Positions 7,730 through 16,511 of a DNA stretch of 20,252 nt are shown one piece after another. This DNA is from Chryseobacterium sp. (GTDB taxonomy: Bacteria; Bacteroidota; Bacteroidia; Flavobacteriales; Weeksellaceae). A model generated the notes under the pieces. That model was not told the origin of the DNA and ran no database searches. It was given only the letters and a program-made list of their open reading frames with translations. Position 1 is the stretch's first letter, and each line of letters opens with the position of its first letter. Made by a program: the position numbers and the translations under genes. The DNA is taken from assembly GCA_003248755.1 (NCBI GenBank), contig QFQW01000066.1, positions 1-20,252 of the forward strand, written 5' to 3'.

Positions 7730-7753
7730 CTTCGAGAGCCTCAGCCTGACAAA
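7730..7753 (-). repeat. Dispersed 24-bp intergenic repeat, copy 2
   Basis: The reverse complement of these bases matches the repeat at 2335-2358 at 22 of 24 positions. It begins six bases after the ATPase stop, inside the presumed export operon, and is in the opposite orientation to copy 1. Confidence 0.6.
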
Positions 7754-7785
7754 AAGCTAACCACAAATAAACCAACAACCAAAAT

Positions 7786-9015
7786 ATGTTTGATTTAGAC
7801 CGCTGGCAAGAGATATTTAGTTCTATTCGCAGTAATGTATTGCGGACAGTGCTTTCCGGGTTTACTGTTGCGTTGGGATTATTCATTTTCATTGTTTTGT
7901 TTGGAATTGGTAATGGACTTAATAATTCATTTGCAAAAGCATTTACAAGAGATGCAACCAATCTGATAATGGTTTGGGGTGGAAAAACAACAATTCCTTA
8001 CGCAGGTTTGCAATCAAATAGAACGATTACTTTTAATAATGATGATTTTGATGCGATTGTAAAAGAAAGCAAAGGAAAATTAGAATATGCTTCGCCGAGA
8101 TATCAGACGAACCTCACTGTGAAATATGGAAAAGAAAGTGGGCGTTACCAAATCAACGGTGTTTTGGGAGATGAAAAATTTCTGGAAAACAGAACAATGA
8201 TTGATGGTCGTTATATCAACGAACGGGATAATGAACTGAAACAAAACGTTGCAGCCATCGGAAGAATGGTTTGGCGGGATTTGATAAGAGACGGAAATCC
8301 AATTGGAAAAGATTTGGAAATCAACGGAACCATGTTCAAAGTTGTGGGTGTCTTTTCTGACCCTGGCGGCGATTGGGATGAGCGACATATTTCTGTTCCT
8401 CTTTCCACGCTTCAACAGATGAAGAAAAGTTCTGATACAATTAGTACAGTAATGCTTTCTTATAATCCAAATATGACGCCCGATGAAGGTGTGAAATACG
8501 GAGACCAATTAGAGAAAAATATCAGAGCAAGACACAAAATTTCTCCGGAAGACCAGCAGGGAATTAGAATTAATAATAATGCGAAAAACACGCAGGATTC
8601 TTTTGCTTTCTTGTTTGTGATTACGGCAGTTGTAGGATTTATTGGACTTGGGACTTTGTTGGCGGGAATCATTGGTATTAGTAATATAATGGTTTACATC
8701 ATCAAAGAAAGAACGAAAGAAATAGGTGTAAGAAAAGCAATTGGCGCAAAACCATCAGGAATTGTGGCTTTAATTTTACAGGAAAGCATTGTGATTACAG
8801 TAATTTCTGGGTTTATAGGCGTAGGGCTGGGTGTTTTGGCTTTGAAATTAATTGGAAATAATCTCGAAGATTACTTCATCACAGAGCCATCCGTAGGTTG
8901 GGGATTAATTACGGCTGCATTTTTCTGTTTGGTGCTTTCAGGTGCTATTGCAGGATTTGTCCCGGCTTACAAGGCTTCGAAGATAAAACCGATTGAGGCA
9001 CTTAGAACAGATTAG
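7786..9015 (+). CDS. ABC transporter permease, MacB/FtsX type (first paralogue)
   Basis: An inner membrane subunit of a MacAB-like exporter. The 409-residue protein has the standard four-helix layout. TM1 lies at about 18-41, a large periplasmic MacB core domain at 45-270, and three C-terminal helices at about 273-305, 328-355 and 370-396. The cytoplasmic coupling stretch KERTKEIGVRKAIGAKP (308-323) and the C-terminal KIKPIEALRTD are family hallmarks. No ATPase domain is fused, unlike E. coli MacB; the ATPase is the separate upstream gene. It is followed 96 bases later by a second permease with the same architecture, so the pair probably forms a heterodimer. Resistance or secretion of a small molecule or peptide is plausible but unproven. 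Confidence 0.93.
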   Translation: MFDLDRWQEIFSSIRSNVLRTVLSGFTVALGLFIFIVLFGIGNGLNNSFAKAFTRDATNLIMVWGGKTTIPYAGLQSNRTITFNNDDFDAIVKESKGKLEYASPRYQTNLTVKYGKESGRYQINGVLGDEKFLENRTMIDGRYINERDNELKQNVAAIGRMVWRDLIRDGNPIGKDLEINGTMFKVVGVFSDPGGDWDERHISVPLSTLQQMKKSSDTISTVMLSYNPNMTPDEGVKYGDQLEKNIRARHKISPEDQQGIRINNNAKNTQDSFAFLFVITAVVGFIGLGTLLAGIIGISNIMVYIIKERTKEIGVRKAIGAKPSGIVALILQESIVITVISGFIGVGLGVLALKLIGNNLEDYFITEPSVGWGLITAAFFCLVLSGAIAGFVPAYKASKIKPIEALRTD

Positions 9016-9111
9016 GCAAATAGAGTTTTAGAGTGTTAGAATTTGAGAGAAATTGGAAATAGAGTAATGAAATCATTTATCAATTATCATTAATCATTTA
9101 TAAACAAAAAC
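9016..9111. repeat. AT-rich direct repeats between the two permease genes
   Basis: ATCATTTAT occurs twice (9071-9079 and 9093-9101) around ATCAATTATCATTA-like filler. The spacer before the adaptor gene has similar filler (TAATAATTAACAATTAATAATTAA, 10383-10406). No gene or terminator is seen, so the operon probably reads through. Confidence 0.35.
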
Positions 9112-10380
9112 GTGAATATACTTTTCAAAAGAGATACTTGGCAGGAGATTTATTATTCCCTTCGGAATAATAAGCTCAGAACGTTTCTTACGATGATAGG
9201 CGTGGGTTGGGGTATGTTTTTGTATGTAAGTTTGCTAGGAGCGGCAAAAGGGATGGAAAATGGTTTCAATAAGTTGTTTTCCGGATTTGCGACCAACTCG
9301 ATTTTTCTTTGGCCACAGAATACGAATATTCCTTACGAAGGTTTCGCAAAAGGTAGAAAAATGGATCTTCATCTAAAAGATATCGAATATATAACAAAGA
9401 AAGTTCCGGAGATAGATTATATCTCGCCTCAAAGTGTGAGAGGTAATTTTGGAACAGCGGGCGAGCAGATTTCCCGAAACGGAAAGAAAAATACTTATAT
9501 GATTACCGGCGATTTTCCAGTTGGTAATCAGATTTCCAAGAAGAAATTGTTATTTGGAAGATATATCAATGATGCTGACATTCAAGGAAAAAAGAATGTG
9601 ATTGTGATAGGAGAGGAGATTTATAAAAACCTTTTCGATGCCAAGAAAAATGAAGACCCCATTGGAAAATCGGTCAATTTGAAAGGAATATTTTTCAATG
9701 TTATTGGTGTTTTTCGGGTAGGAAAAGTTGGTGGTATGGAGAATGACCAATCGGCTTATATTCCATTTTCTACTTATTCCGGGATGTATAATGAAGGTGA
9801 TAAAGTTGGATTTTTTGCGATTGTAGGGAAACCTAATGCTGAAGCAGCAGTTGTAGAGACAAAAGTGAAAGACGAACTGAAAAAAATCAATCACGTTTCG
9901 CCGGAAGATACTAATGCATTTGGAACTTTTAACCTCGCTAAAGAATTCAAAAAGATAACAGGATTTCTGACAGGAATGCAGTTGCTGACAATTGTTGTAG
10001 GGACATTGACAATCTTAGCAGGTGTCATTGCTATTTCAAATATCTTATTAATTACAGTAAAAGAGAGAACCAAAGAAATAGGAATCAGAAGAGCTTTGGG
10101 AGCAAAACCGGCTGAAGTTCGGAATCAGATTTTATTGGAAAGTGTTGTGATTACTTTATCATCGGGATTGTTGGGATTTTTATCAGGGATTTTTCTTTTG
10201 ATAATTCTAAATATCGCGACAATGAATAACGATGCTTTTCCTTTTTACAATCCAACGGTGGACTACGGAAATGTATTTTCAGCAATGGGAATTATGATTT
10301 TCCTTGGATTGATAATCGGATTGATTCCGGCACAACGAGCGGTAAAGATTAAACCGATTGAAGCATTGAGAACGGAGTAA
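9112..10380 (+). CDS. ABC transporter permease, MacB/FtsX type (second paralogue)
   Basis: The second inner membrane subunit of the exporter, 422 residues. It has the same plan as its upstream paralogue: TM1 at about 24-44, a periplasmic core, and three C-terminal helices starting near 288, 335 and 385. The coupling motif KERTKEIGIRRALGAKP and the terminus KIKPIEALRTE are almost identical to the first copy, showing an ancient duplication with strong divergence of the periplasmic domain. The start codon is GTG at 9112. It is chosen because residues 8-28 (DTWQEIYYSLRNNKLRTFLT) align with residues 6-24 of the first permease, and the next in-frame ATG falls inside TM1. An in-frame stop lies 21 bases upstream of the GTG. 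The adaptor gene follows 44 bases later. Confidence 0.92.
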   Translation: MNILFKRDTWQEIYYSLRNNKLRTFLTMIGVGWGMFLYVSLLGAAKGMENGFNKLFSGFATNSIFLWPQNTNIPYEGFAKGRKMDLHLKDIEYITKKVPEIDYISPQSVRGNFGTAGEQISRNGKKNTYMITGDFPVGNQISKKKLLFGRYINDADIQGKKNVIVIGEEIYKNLFDAKKNEDPIGKSVNLKGIFFNVIGVFRVGKVGGMENDQSAYIPFSTYSGMYNEGDKVGFFAIVGKPNAEAAVVETKVKDELKKINHVSPEDTNAFGTFNLAKEFKKITGFLTGMQLLTIVVGTLTILAGVIAISNILLITVKERTKEIGIRRALGAKPAEVRNQILLESVVITLSSGLLGFLSGIFLLIILNIATMNNDAFPFYNPTVDYGNVFSAMGIMIFLGLIIGLIPAQRAVKIKPIEALRTE

Positions 10381-10424
10381 ACTAATAATTAACAATTAAT
10401 AATTAAACTATATATTTCGATATA

Positions 10425-11621
10425 ATGGAAAAAGAAAAAAAGAAATTTACATTCAAGAAAGCAATATCCATATTTCTTGGATTACTGTTTGTAGTAGCTT
10501 TGGTTGGCGGAATCGGTTATCTTATTAAATCCAATTCAGCTGAGAATGAAGTCTTCCTGACAAGAAAACCAAGCATTAAAAACTTGGATGACAAAGTAAT
10601 GGCAACAGGGAAAATAGAACCTCGTGAAGAAATCGAAATCAAACCAAATATTGCCGGAATCATCCAAAGCATCAATGTAGATGAAGGTGACAAAGTAGAA
10701 GCCGGACAGTTGCTTGCAACGATTAGAATCGTTCCAAATATTACTGAAGTGAACAACGCGACAATGCAGGTTAATAATACGCAAATCCAATTAGCAAATG
10801 CCAAAGTGAATGTTGATAATCAACAGAAACAATACGAAATGCAGGCAAAATTGTACAAACAGGGTGTGATTTCTAAGCAAGAATACATTACAGCGCAACA
10901 GCAATTGGAAACTACTATTCAACAACAGAAAATAGCAGTGCAACAACTGAATGCCGCACAAAAACAACTGCAGATTGTAAGAACAGGAGCAACACCTGAA
11001 TTACAAAGTATGGCAACCACCCAAGTTCGTGCAAAAGCAGCTGGAACGGTTTTAGAAATTCCTGTAAAAGTCGGAAGCCAGGTAATCGAGGCGAACTCGT
11101 TCAATGCCGGGACAACAATCTGTTCTATTGCAGACCTTAATTCATTGATTTTTAAAGGTGATATCGATGAAGCTCAAGCCGGAAAATTGAAACAGGGAAT
11201 GGATATGAGTGTCGTAATCGGTGCTTTACAAAACAAATCTTTTCCCGGAAAATTAACTTTGATTGCTCCAAAAGGAACGGAGGAAAGTGGAACAATTAAA
11301 TTCGCGGTTGAAGGTGATGTTTTCAATAAAACCGGGGAGTATATCAGAGCCGGTTTTAGTGCAAATGGAGAAATATTATTGAGTTCTCAGAAAAATGCAT
11401 TACTTTTGGATGAGTCACTGATTCAATATGAAAAGGGGAACAACAAATCCTTTGTAGAGGTGAAACAACCGAATGGAAGCTTTAAAAAAGTATATGTTAA
11501 GTTAGGTTCAAGCGATGGAATCAATGTTCAAATCCTTTCGGGAATTGATAAAAATGCAGAGGTCAAAGTTTGGAATCCTTCTGACAAAGATAAAGAAGAA
11601 CTGAAAGACAAAAAGAAATAG
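10425..11621 (+). CDS. Periplasmic adaptor (HlyD/MacA-type membrane fusion protein)
   Basis: Bridges the inner membrane ABC transporter and the TolC-like channel. The 398-residue protein is anchored by one N-terminal helix (about 13-34) after a lysine-rich cytoplasmic start. A first biotinyl-lipoyl half-motif lies at about 65-97 (GIIQSINVDEGDKVEAGQLLA). A glutamine- and asparagine-rich helical hairpin at about 105-185 should form the coiled coil that meets the outer membrane channel. The second lipoyl half lies near 200-237 (RAKAAGTVLEIPVKVGSQV), followed by beta-barrel and membrane-proximal domains and a lysine-rich tail. It is the last gene of the plus-strand cluster and ends at a strong terminator. 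The fixed N-terminal helix, rather than a lipobox, matches MacA-like adaptors. Confidence 0.94.
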   Translation: MEKEKKKFTFKKAISIFLGLLFVVALVGGIGYLIKSNSAENEVFLTRKPSIKNLDDKVMATGKIEPREEIEIKPNIAGIIQSINVDEGDKVEAGQLLATIRIVPNITEVNNATMQVNNTQIQLANAKVNVDNQQKQYEMQAKLYKQGVISKQEYITAQQQLETTIQQQKIAVQQLNAAQKQLQIVRTGATPELQSMATTQVRAKAAGTVLEIPVKVGSQVIEANSFNAGTTICSIADLNSLIFKGDIDEAQAGKLKQGMDMSVVIGALQNKSFPGKLTLIAPKGTEESGTIKFAVEGDVFNKTGEYIRAGFSANGEILLSSQKNALLLDESLIQYEKGNNKSFVEVKQPNGSFKKVYVKLGSSDGINVQILSGIDKNAEVKVWNPSDKDKEELKDKKK

Positions 11622-11650
11622 ACCTTTAATTATATTATAATTGTTAAAAG

Positions 11651-11685
11651 AATCCGTCTCGTTTTTATAGCGAGACGGATTTTTT
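11651..11685 (+). terminator. Terminator of the export operon
   Basis: An 11-bp perfect stem (AATCCGTCTCG with CGAGACGGATT) around a 9-base loop, followed by a run of T. It lies 29 bases after the adaptor stop. Confidence 0.9.
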
Positions 11686-11740
11686 GATGATATTGTATAT
11701 CATTGTCCGTTTTTTCCTACGGAATGATATTTCCACAGCG

Positions 11741-11809
11741 CTATGGGGGTAATGCACATACCTCTATGGGAGTAACACACATGCCTCTATGGGAGTTGCT
11801 CCTATTGCT
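11741..11809. repeat. Three tandem 23-bp repeats
   Basis: The three units start at 11741, 11764 and 11787, each beginning CTATGGG. Units 1 and 2 agree at 19 of 23 bases and units 2 and 3 at 16 of 23, so the array is decaying from one end. It lies between two convergent terminators (spacer 11622-11912), where no coding frame was seen. It is directly contiguous, without spacers, so it is not a CRISPR. Confidence 0.75.
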
Positions 11810-11862
11810 TTGTAGGATAGTTTAAGGTAAAATGAAAAATCAAATAAACGTTCAGTATATAA

Positions 11863-11892
11863 AAAAACCTGCATATAACTTTGCAGGTTTTT
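11863..11892 (-). terminator. Terminator of the dapF-mltG-beta-barrel operon
   Basis: An 11-bp stem (AAAAACCTGCA with TGCAGGTTTTT) and an 8-base loop. On the minus strand it ends in a T run. It lies 20 bases after the stop of the outer membrane protein gene. Confidence 0.9.
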
Positions 11893-11912
11893 GAATTTTA
11901 TTCGGATGAATA

Positions 11913-14456
11913 TTACATTGGTCCCTGTTGGTCATCTCCGCCATCATTAGCGTTGATGTCTTTTTTCTTTTTAGGCTGTTCCACTTTTTCACCTTGTTTG
12001 AATTTGTAAGTGAAAGAAATGGCAAACTGTCTTGGCTGCCATTGCATATAATTTTCTGAAGTGAAGTCTCCATTATAATTTACATTTCGCATTGCTCTTG
12101 TATTGAAAACATCTTGGATATTGAACGAGATAGTTCCGTTTCCACCTAAAACTGTCTTAGATGCACCAAAGTTGACAGCATACATAGATTTTCGGTCTAA
12201 GCTGGCCGTTTTTCTTGGGCCTCCATAAAAACCTTGTACTTGGAAGCTTAATGTTTTATCTAATTTGAAAGTCGAAGTCAATCTAGATCTCATTGACACT
12301 CCTTTTCCATCAAATGATAGAGATTGCTTCATTAAAATTGGGTCGAAATAATCTCCTGTTGTGCTATATCTGAATCCATCCACGTTTCCTAAGAATTTCA
12401 ACCACTTTGTCGCATCCCAGCTGAAGTTAACTTCCAGTCCGATTCTGTCATCAGTCCCCACGTTGACAGGTCTTGTGTGGATAACTGTTTGCGGGACATT
12501 ATTAATAGTCTCAGGTTTACTATATGAAATGATTTTTACATCATCTGTCTGATGTCTGTAATACAATGTAGGATTTATGATAAAACTTTTTTTAGATATA
12601 CTGTAGCCTACTTCATAAGCGTCAACATAAGATGGATTTAAATCAATATTTCCATCAAAGATATTCAGATTATTATTGTAGTTCGGATTTGGAATCATAA
12701 AGAAAGAACGTGGTCTATCTATTCTTCTGGAATAATTTACAAGGAATTGATTGTCTTTGGAAATTTCATAACTTAAGAAAACACTCGGGAAAAGATTATT
12801 GTAATTTTTCTTTTTGTTATTGATAGGTGGTTCATAGAAATCTTGGTCAGGTTGTAAAAGATTTTGATAATTGATAGTTACGTTTGATAGTTCATCTCTT
12901 AGACCCACTTGATAACTAACTTTGCCGATTTTACTTTTGAACTGTAGATAAAATGCATTGAACATTTCTTTATAATCTGCAGTATATGAATATAATCCTA
13001 AATAATTAAGTGTGGTATTAGTGGAAGTGCTTTCCTGAACCATATTGTTATAGTCGTTCTGATTGATATCCAATCTATAACCAGCACTCAAACTAGAGTT
13101 TTCACCAATTGGCAATTCGTAATCAACTTTACCAACCAAGGTCTTGTTGACTGTCTTTTGATTTATAATATTCAATAGGTTGAAAGCACCATTTTTAGTT
13201 TCATCGATTCCAGTAAAGTTATTTGATCTGTTTCTTTGAAGGCTTAATGATAATGAAATATTTTGACCTTTGTCATCGAATTTGTGATCTAGTCCAAAAT
13301 CCCCTTGAAAAGCCAAATTGGAGTTTCTTCCTGTGTTCAACCTTTGAGTAAAGATAGATGTTCCTCCAAAGTATCTTTCATTAGTATCCGTATATCCATT
13401 ACTGTCATTATTAAAAGTTCTTACAGTACCAGAGGCGTTCACGGATGTTTTCTCATTGATGTCATAAATTAGTCCTGTTGTAGCATTATAGTTTTCACCT
13501 TTGGTTTTGGTAATAGCATCTGAATTTCTGGTCGAAAGGTCACCAGTGCTACCACTGTAGTAATTAATATCATTTCTATTGGTGTTTTTAGACTCTCGGT
13601 ATCCACCGCCACCATTTACAAAGACAGTTAGATTTCCTTTTCTCCAACTTAGGTTGGTATTTAGGTTGGTCTGAGGAAGATAGCCCAGAGTTCCGGTAAC
13701 ACTGCCGTTGAACCCTGCTTTCTTACTCTTTTTAAGAATAATATTAAGGATACCTGCTGTTCCGCTCGCCTCAAATTTTGAAGATGGATTAGTGATAACT
13801 TCGATTTTTTCTATTTGATCTGCGGGTATACTTTGTAAAGCATTGGCGCCATCATCAATTCCCAATAAAGCAGAAGGTTTTCCGTTGATTAGAAATTTAA
13901 CATTGCTGCTACCTCTCATAGAAACAGAACCATCTGTTCCGACTTCTACGGATGGGACATTTGTTAAAACATCTTGTAAACTTCCCCCTTTGCTCACTAT
14001 ATCCTGCGAAGGATCATAAGTCTTCTTATCCAGCTCCACTTTATAAGGTTTTGTGGACTGTGCAGTAATTACAACTCCCTGGATATCTGTCGTGTTATTA
14101 AGATTTGCTTTTCCGTCAGAAACAATAACAAATGGTGCAATGGCTCCGGCTTTTTCTACTCGGATTGTTTGAGTGAATTTCTTATAATCAACAGCCTCGA
14201 TGCTTACATCATAGCTTCCTGGAGCAAGGTCTAATTTATAATTTCCGTCTACATCTGCCAGTGCTGCATCACTCAATTGAGCATTTTGTTGATTTTTGAA
14301 AGTTATTGATGCGTATCCCACACCTCCATTTGCATCTTTTACGTTTCCAGAAACGTTTACTTTTTGCTGAGCCATTACGAAGCTTGCTGCTCCGATAGTC
14401 AATGCCAGTCCAAAGATTCTTTTCTGAAATACACTTACAATTTCCGTTCGTTCCAT
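11913..14456 (-). CDS. Outer membrane beta-barrel / TonB-dependent receptor-like protein
   Basis: An 847-residue outer membrane protein. It starts with a signal peptide ending near VMAQ (about residue 30). A carboxypeptidase-regulatory-like beta-sandwich follows at about 33-115 (VNVSGNVKDANGG). A plug domain at about 125-245 has SMRGSSNVKFLINGKPSALLG and the IPADQIEKIEVITNPSSKFEA stretch typical of plugs. The rest is a long beta-barrel rich in aromatic strands that closes near FAISFTYKFK. After the barrel there is an unusual polar tail of about 27 residues with KKKK and GGDDQQGPM. No TonB box is obvious, so uptake by TonB cannot be assumed and the ligand is unknown. It lies 30 bases downstream of mltG and has its own terminator. 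Confidence 0.88.
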   Translation of the reverse strand: MERTEIVSVFQKRIFGLALTIGAASFVMAQQKVNVSGNVKDANGGVGYASITFKNQQNAQLSDAALADVDGNYKLDLAPGSYDVSIEAVDYKKFTQTIRVEKAGAIAPFVIVSDGKANLNNTTDIQGVVITAQSTKPYKVELDKKTYDPSQDIVSKGGSLQDVLTNVPSVEVGTDGSVSMRGSSNVKFLINGKPSALLGIDDGANALQSIPADQIEKIEVITNPSSKFEASGTAGILNIILKKSKKAGFNGSVTGTLGYLPQTNLNTNLSWRKGNLTVFVNGGGGYRESKNTNRNDINYYSGSTGDLSTRNSDAITKTKGENYNATTGLIYDINEKTSVNASGTVRTFNNDSNGYTDTNERYFGGTSIFTQRLNTGRNSNLAFQGDFGLDHKFDDKGQNISLSLSLQRNRSNNFTGIDETKNGAFNLLNIINQKTVNKTLVGKVDYELPIGENSSLSAGYRLDINQNDYNNMVQESTSTNTTLNYLGLYSYTADYKEMFNAFYLQFKSKIGKVSYQVGLRDELSNVTINYQNLLQPDQDFYEPPINNKKKNYNNLFPSVFLSYEISKDNQFLVNYSRRIDRPRSFFMIPNPNYNNNLNIFDGNIDLNPSYVDAYEVGYSISKKSFIINPTLYYRHQTDDVKIISYSKPETINNVPQTVIHTRPVNVGTDDRIGLEVNFSWDATKWLKFLGNVDGFRYSTTGDYFDPILMKQSLSFDGKGVSMRSRLTSTFKLDKTLSFQVQGFYGGPRKTASLDRKSMYAVNFGASKTVLGGNGTISFNIQDVFNTRAMRNVNYNGDFTSENYMQWQPRQFAISFTYKFKQGEKVEQPKKKKDINANDGGDDQQGPM

Positions 14457-14486
14457 TCTAGTTTATTTTTCGCTTTTAGCTCTTTA

Positions 14487-15512
14487 TTATTTTATTTGTT
14501 TGCTGTTCAGCCAATCTTGATAGGCTTTCGCATTTCTGGCGTGTTCAGCATCATTATCTGTGAATTTATGATAACCGAATCTCGCAGGGTCGGCGCACAT
14601 AAAAATGTAATTATTATTTTCTGCTTCCAAAACTGCATCTAGAGAGTTTTTGTCAACAATACAAATCGGTCCGGGAGGAATTCCTTTATTCGCATAAGTG
14701 TTATACGGTGAAGGCTCTTTCAAGTATTTGTAATAAACTCTTTTGATTTGTTGAGTGAAATTACTCGCTTTGTTCACTGCGTAGATTACAGTGGGGTCAC
14801 TTTGCAATTTCATTCCTTTTTTATACCGATTAAGGTATAATCCTGCGATTGTTCTTTGTTCATCTGGTTTTCCTCCGGATTCTTTATAAACGATTGACGC
14901 TAAAGCATAAATCTGGTCTCTCGTTAAGCCGGATTTTTTTTCTTTTTCGATTCTGTCAGCTGTCCAAAAATCTTTGTAATCATTTTCAAATTTGTCAAAG
15001 AATTCTTTTGGCGTCACCGTCCAGAAAAAATCATAAGTATTATTGAAGAAATATTTTTTGAGGTCTTCTGCATTCTTATAACCTTTATTGATAGCAATTT
15101 CGTCAAGTTTTTTAACAAATTTCGTAGAATCGATTTCTGTTTTTTTTGTCACTCTACCAACCATTTGATAAACATCGTCAAAGTCTTTTATTCTGAAAGA
15201 ATTCGGAGTTTGATTTCCGGCGATAATCATATTGGTAATTTCGCGGTTGTTCATTCCCGATTTGATTTCGTATCGTCCGGCTTTGAAGTTTTCTTTCAGA
15301 TTTTTATCATCAGCAATGCTTGTGAAGTTGTCTTTATTTTTAATGAAAGGTGAAATAGAATCCAAAATCTGCTTGTAACTCGAATGATGCGGAATCAGAA
15401 TAAATCCTTCTTTTTCAACATTATTTCCAAGATATTTATTATAAAATCTCAATCCAAAGAAACCTAGGATTGCGACAATAATAACAAAAATGATAAGAAT
15501 TGTTTTTTTCAT
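14487..15512 (-). CDS. mltG: Endolytic murein transglycosylase MltG
   Basis: An inner membrane lytic transglycosylase that cleaves nascent peptidoglycan strands and so sets glycan chain length. The 341-residue protein has one N-terminal helix (about 4-22) and then a LysM-like stretch. The YceG catalytic domain carries ALASIVYKESG, with the expected catalytic glutamate E211. It continues with the conserved SDPTVIYA (238-245) and SPYNTYANKGIPPGPI (268-283). Length and motif order fit the family. It starts 12 bases after the dapF stop and is followed 30 bases later by the beta-barrel gene, so all three probably share a transcript. The dapF link makes sense because diaminopimelate feeds the same peptidoglycan. 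Confidence 0.94.
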   Translation of the reverse strand: MKKTILIIFVIIVAILGFFGLRFYNKYLGNNVEKEGFILIPHHSSYKQILDSISPFIKNKDNFTSIADDKNLKENFKAGRYEIKSGMNNREITNMIIAGNQTPNSFRIKDFDDVYQMVGRVTKKTEIDSTKFVKKLDEIAINKGYKNAEDLKKYFFNNTYDFFWTVTPKEFFDKFENDYKDFWTADRIEKEKKSGLTRDQIYALASIVYKESGGKPDEQRTIAGLYLNRYKKGMKLQSDPTVIYAVNKASNFTQQIKRVYYKYLKEPSPYNTYANKGIPPGPICIVDKNSLDAVLEAENNNYIFMCADPARFGYHKFTDNDAEHARNAKAYQDWLNSKQIK

Positions 15513-15524
15513 AACTTTAAAATA

Positions 15525-16298
15525 TCAGGCTTTATCTGGATTAATATCTCCTTTAAAAACCTGAACAGCAGGACCTTCTAACCAAATATTTTTGAATCCT
15601 TCTCCATCTTTTTCAGCATAAACTTTCAGTTGTCCGCCCATAACCTTGACTCCAACAAACGTTTGATTATTATTTTTCATAAAAGTTAAAGCCGCAGCTG
15701 TAACTCCGGTTCCGCAACTATAAGTTTCGTCCTCAACGCCACGTTCGTAAGTTCTTACAAAAAGTTCGTTATCGGACAATTTTTCCACGAAGTTTACATT
15801 GATTCCTTCTTTCTTATAAGTTTCAGAATTTCGGATTTCGTTACCGGTTTTGTAAACATTATAATTATTTAACATTTCAACATACTTAATATAATGTGGC
15901 GAACCTGTATTCAAAACAAAATCATTTCCGTCTGTATCAATAGATTTTACATCACCCATTTTTAGTTTGATGATTCCATTTTTGATTTCGGCTTCGTGGA
16001 TTCCGTCAATGGCAGTAAAAGTTGTTTTATCTTCGATAATATCTAGAAAATGGGCAAATGCAACCGAACAACGAGCGCCGTTTCCGCAGAAACTTTTGGA
16101 GCCGTCGGAATTGTAATAATCTACTTCAAAATCAACACCTTCTGCAGAATTGATTTTAATTAGTCCGTCTGCGCCAATCCCGAATCTGCGGTCACAAAGT
16201 TTTTGTATTTTTTCGATTGATAAGTCGTTCCATTCTCCTAAACGGTTGTCAATCATAACAAAATCATTTCCTGTACCTTGATATTTATAAAATCTCAT
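15525..16298 (-). CDS. dapF: Diaminopimelate epimerase
   Basis: Converts LL- to meso-diaminopimelate in the cytoplasm, the step that supplies both lysine synthesis and peptidoglycan cross-links. The 257-residue protein has the two-cysteine acid/base pair of this PLP-independent racemase family. C71 is in SFCGNGARC and C195 in TYSCGTGVTA. The N-terminal FYKYQGTGNDFVMIDNR and RFGIGADGLI stretches are also diagnostic. It is first of the probable dapF-mltG-outer membrane protein set. No perfect TAnnTTTG was seen on its strand in the 213-base divergent spacer shared with the sigma-factor gene. Confidence 0.97.
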   Translation of the reverse strand: MRFYKYQGTGNDFVMIDNRLGEWNDLSIEKIQKLCDRRFGIGADGLIKINSAEGVDFEVDYYNSDGSKSFCGNGARCSVAFAHFLDIIEDKTTFTAIDGIHEAEIKNGIIKLKMGDVKSIDTDGNDFVLNTGSPHYIKYVEMLNNYNVYKTGNEIRNSETYKKEGINVNFVEKLSDNELFVRTYERGVEDETYSCGTGVTAAALTFMKNNNQTFVGVKVMGGQLKVYAEKDGEGFKNIWLEGPAVQVFKGDINPDKA

Positions 16299-16492
16299 TA
16301 TTTATTTGTCTGATATTTAATTGTTTATTGTGATTTCTCCATTCCAAAATCAAGCCAGTAAAAATACTTCTTTTAAAATAATTCAACCTTGATATTTGTT
16401 ATTTAAATTCACTCTAAATCTCAAATAATATCCATTCAGAATAATAGAAATTCTCAATCTCTTGATATTAATATTTTTTAATAATATATAGC

Positions 16493-16500
16493 TATCTTTG
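16493..16500 (+). promoter_or_regulatory. Promoter -7 element of the sigma-factor gene
   Basis: TATCTTTG, a perfect TAnnTTTG, ends 11 bases before the ATG. The transcript would have a leader of only about 4-7 bases. A TTG at 16462-16464 is too far (28 bases) to be a standard -33 element. The rest of spacer 16299-16511 is AT-rich, with no other gene. Confidence 0.5.
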
Positions 16501-16511
16501 TTCATTGAAAA

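Noticed and set aside
8080..8508. 142-codon minus-strand frame inside the first permease gene
   Set aside because: It is antisense to the conserved MacB periplasmic domain and shows no family resemblance.
11741..11809. CRISPR array
   Set aside because: The repeats are directly adjacent with no spacers, diverge strongly, and no cas gene is present.
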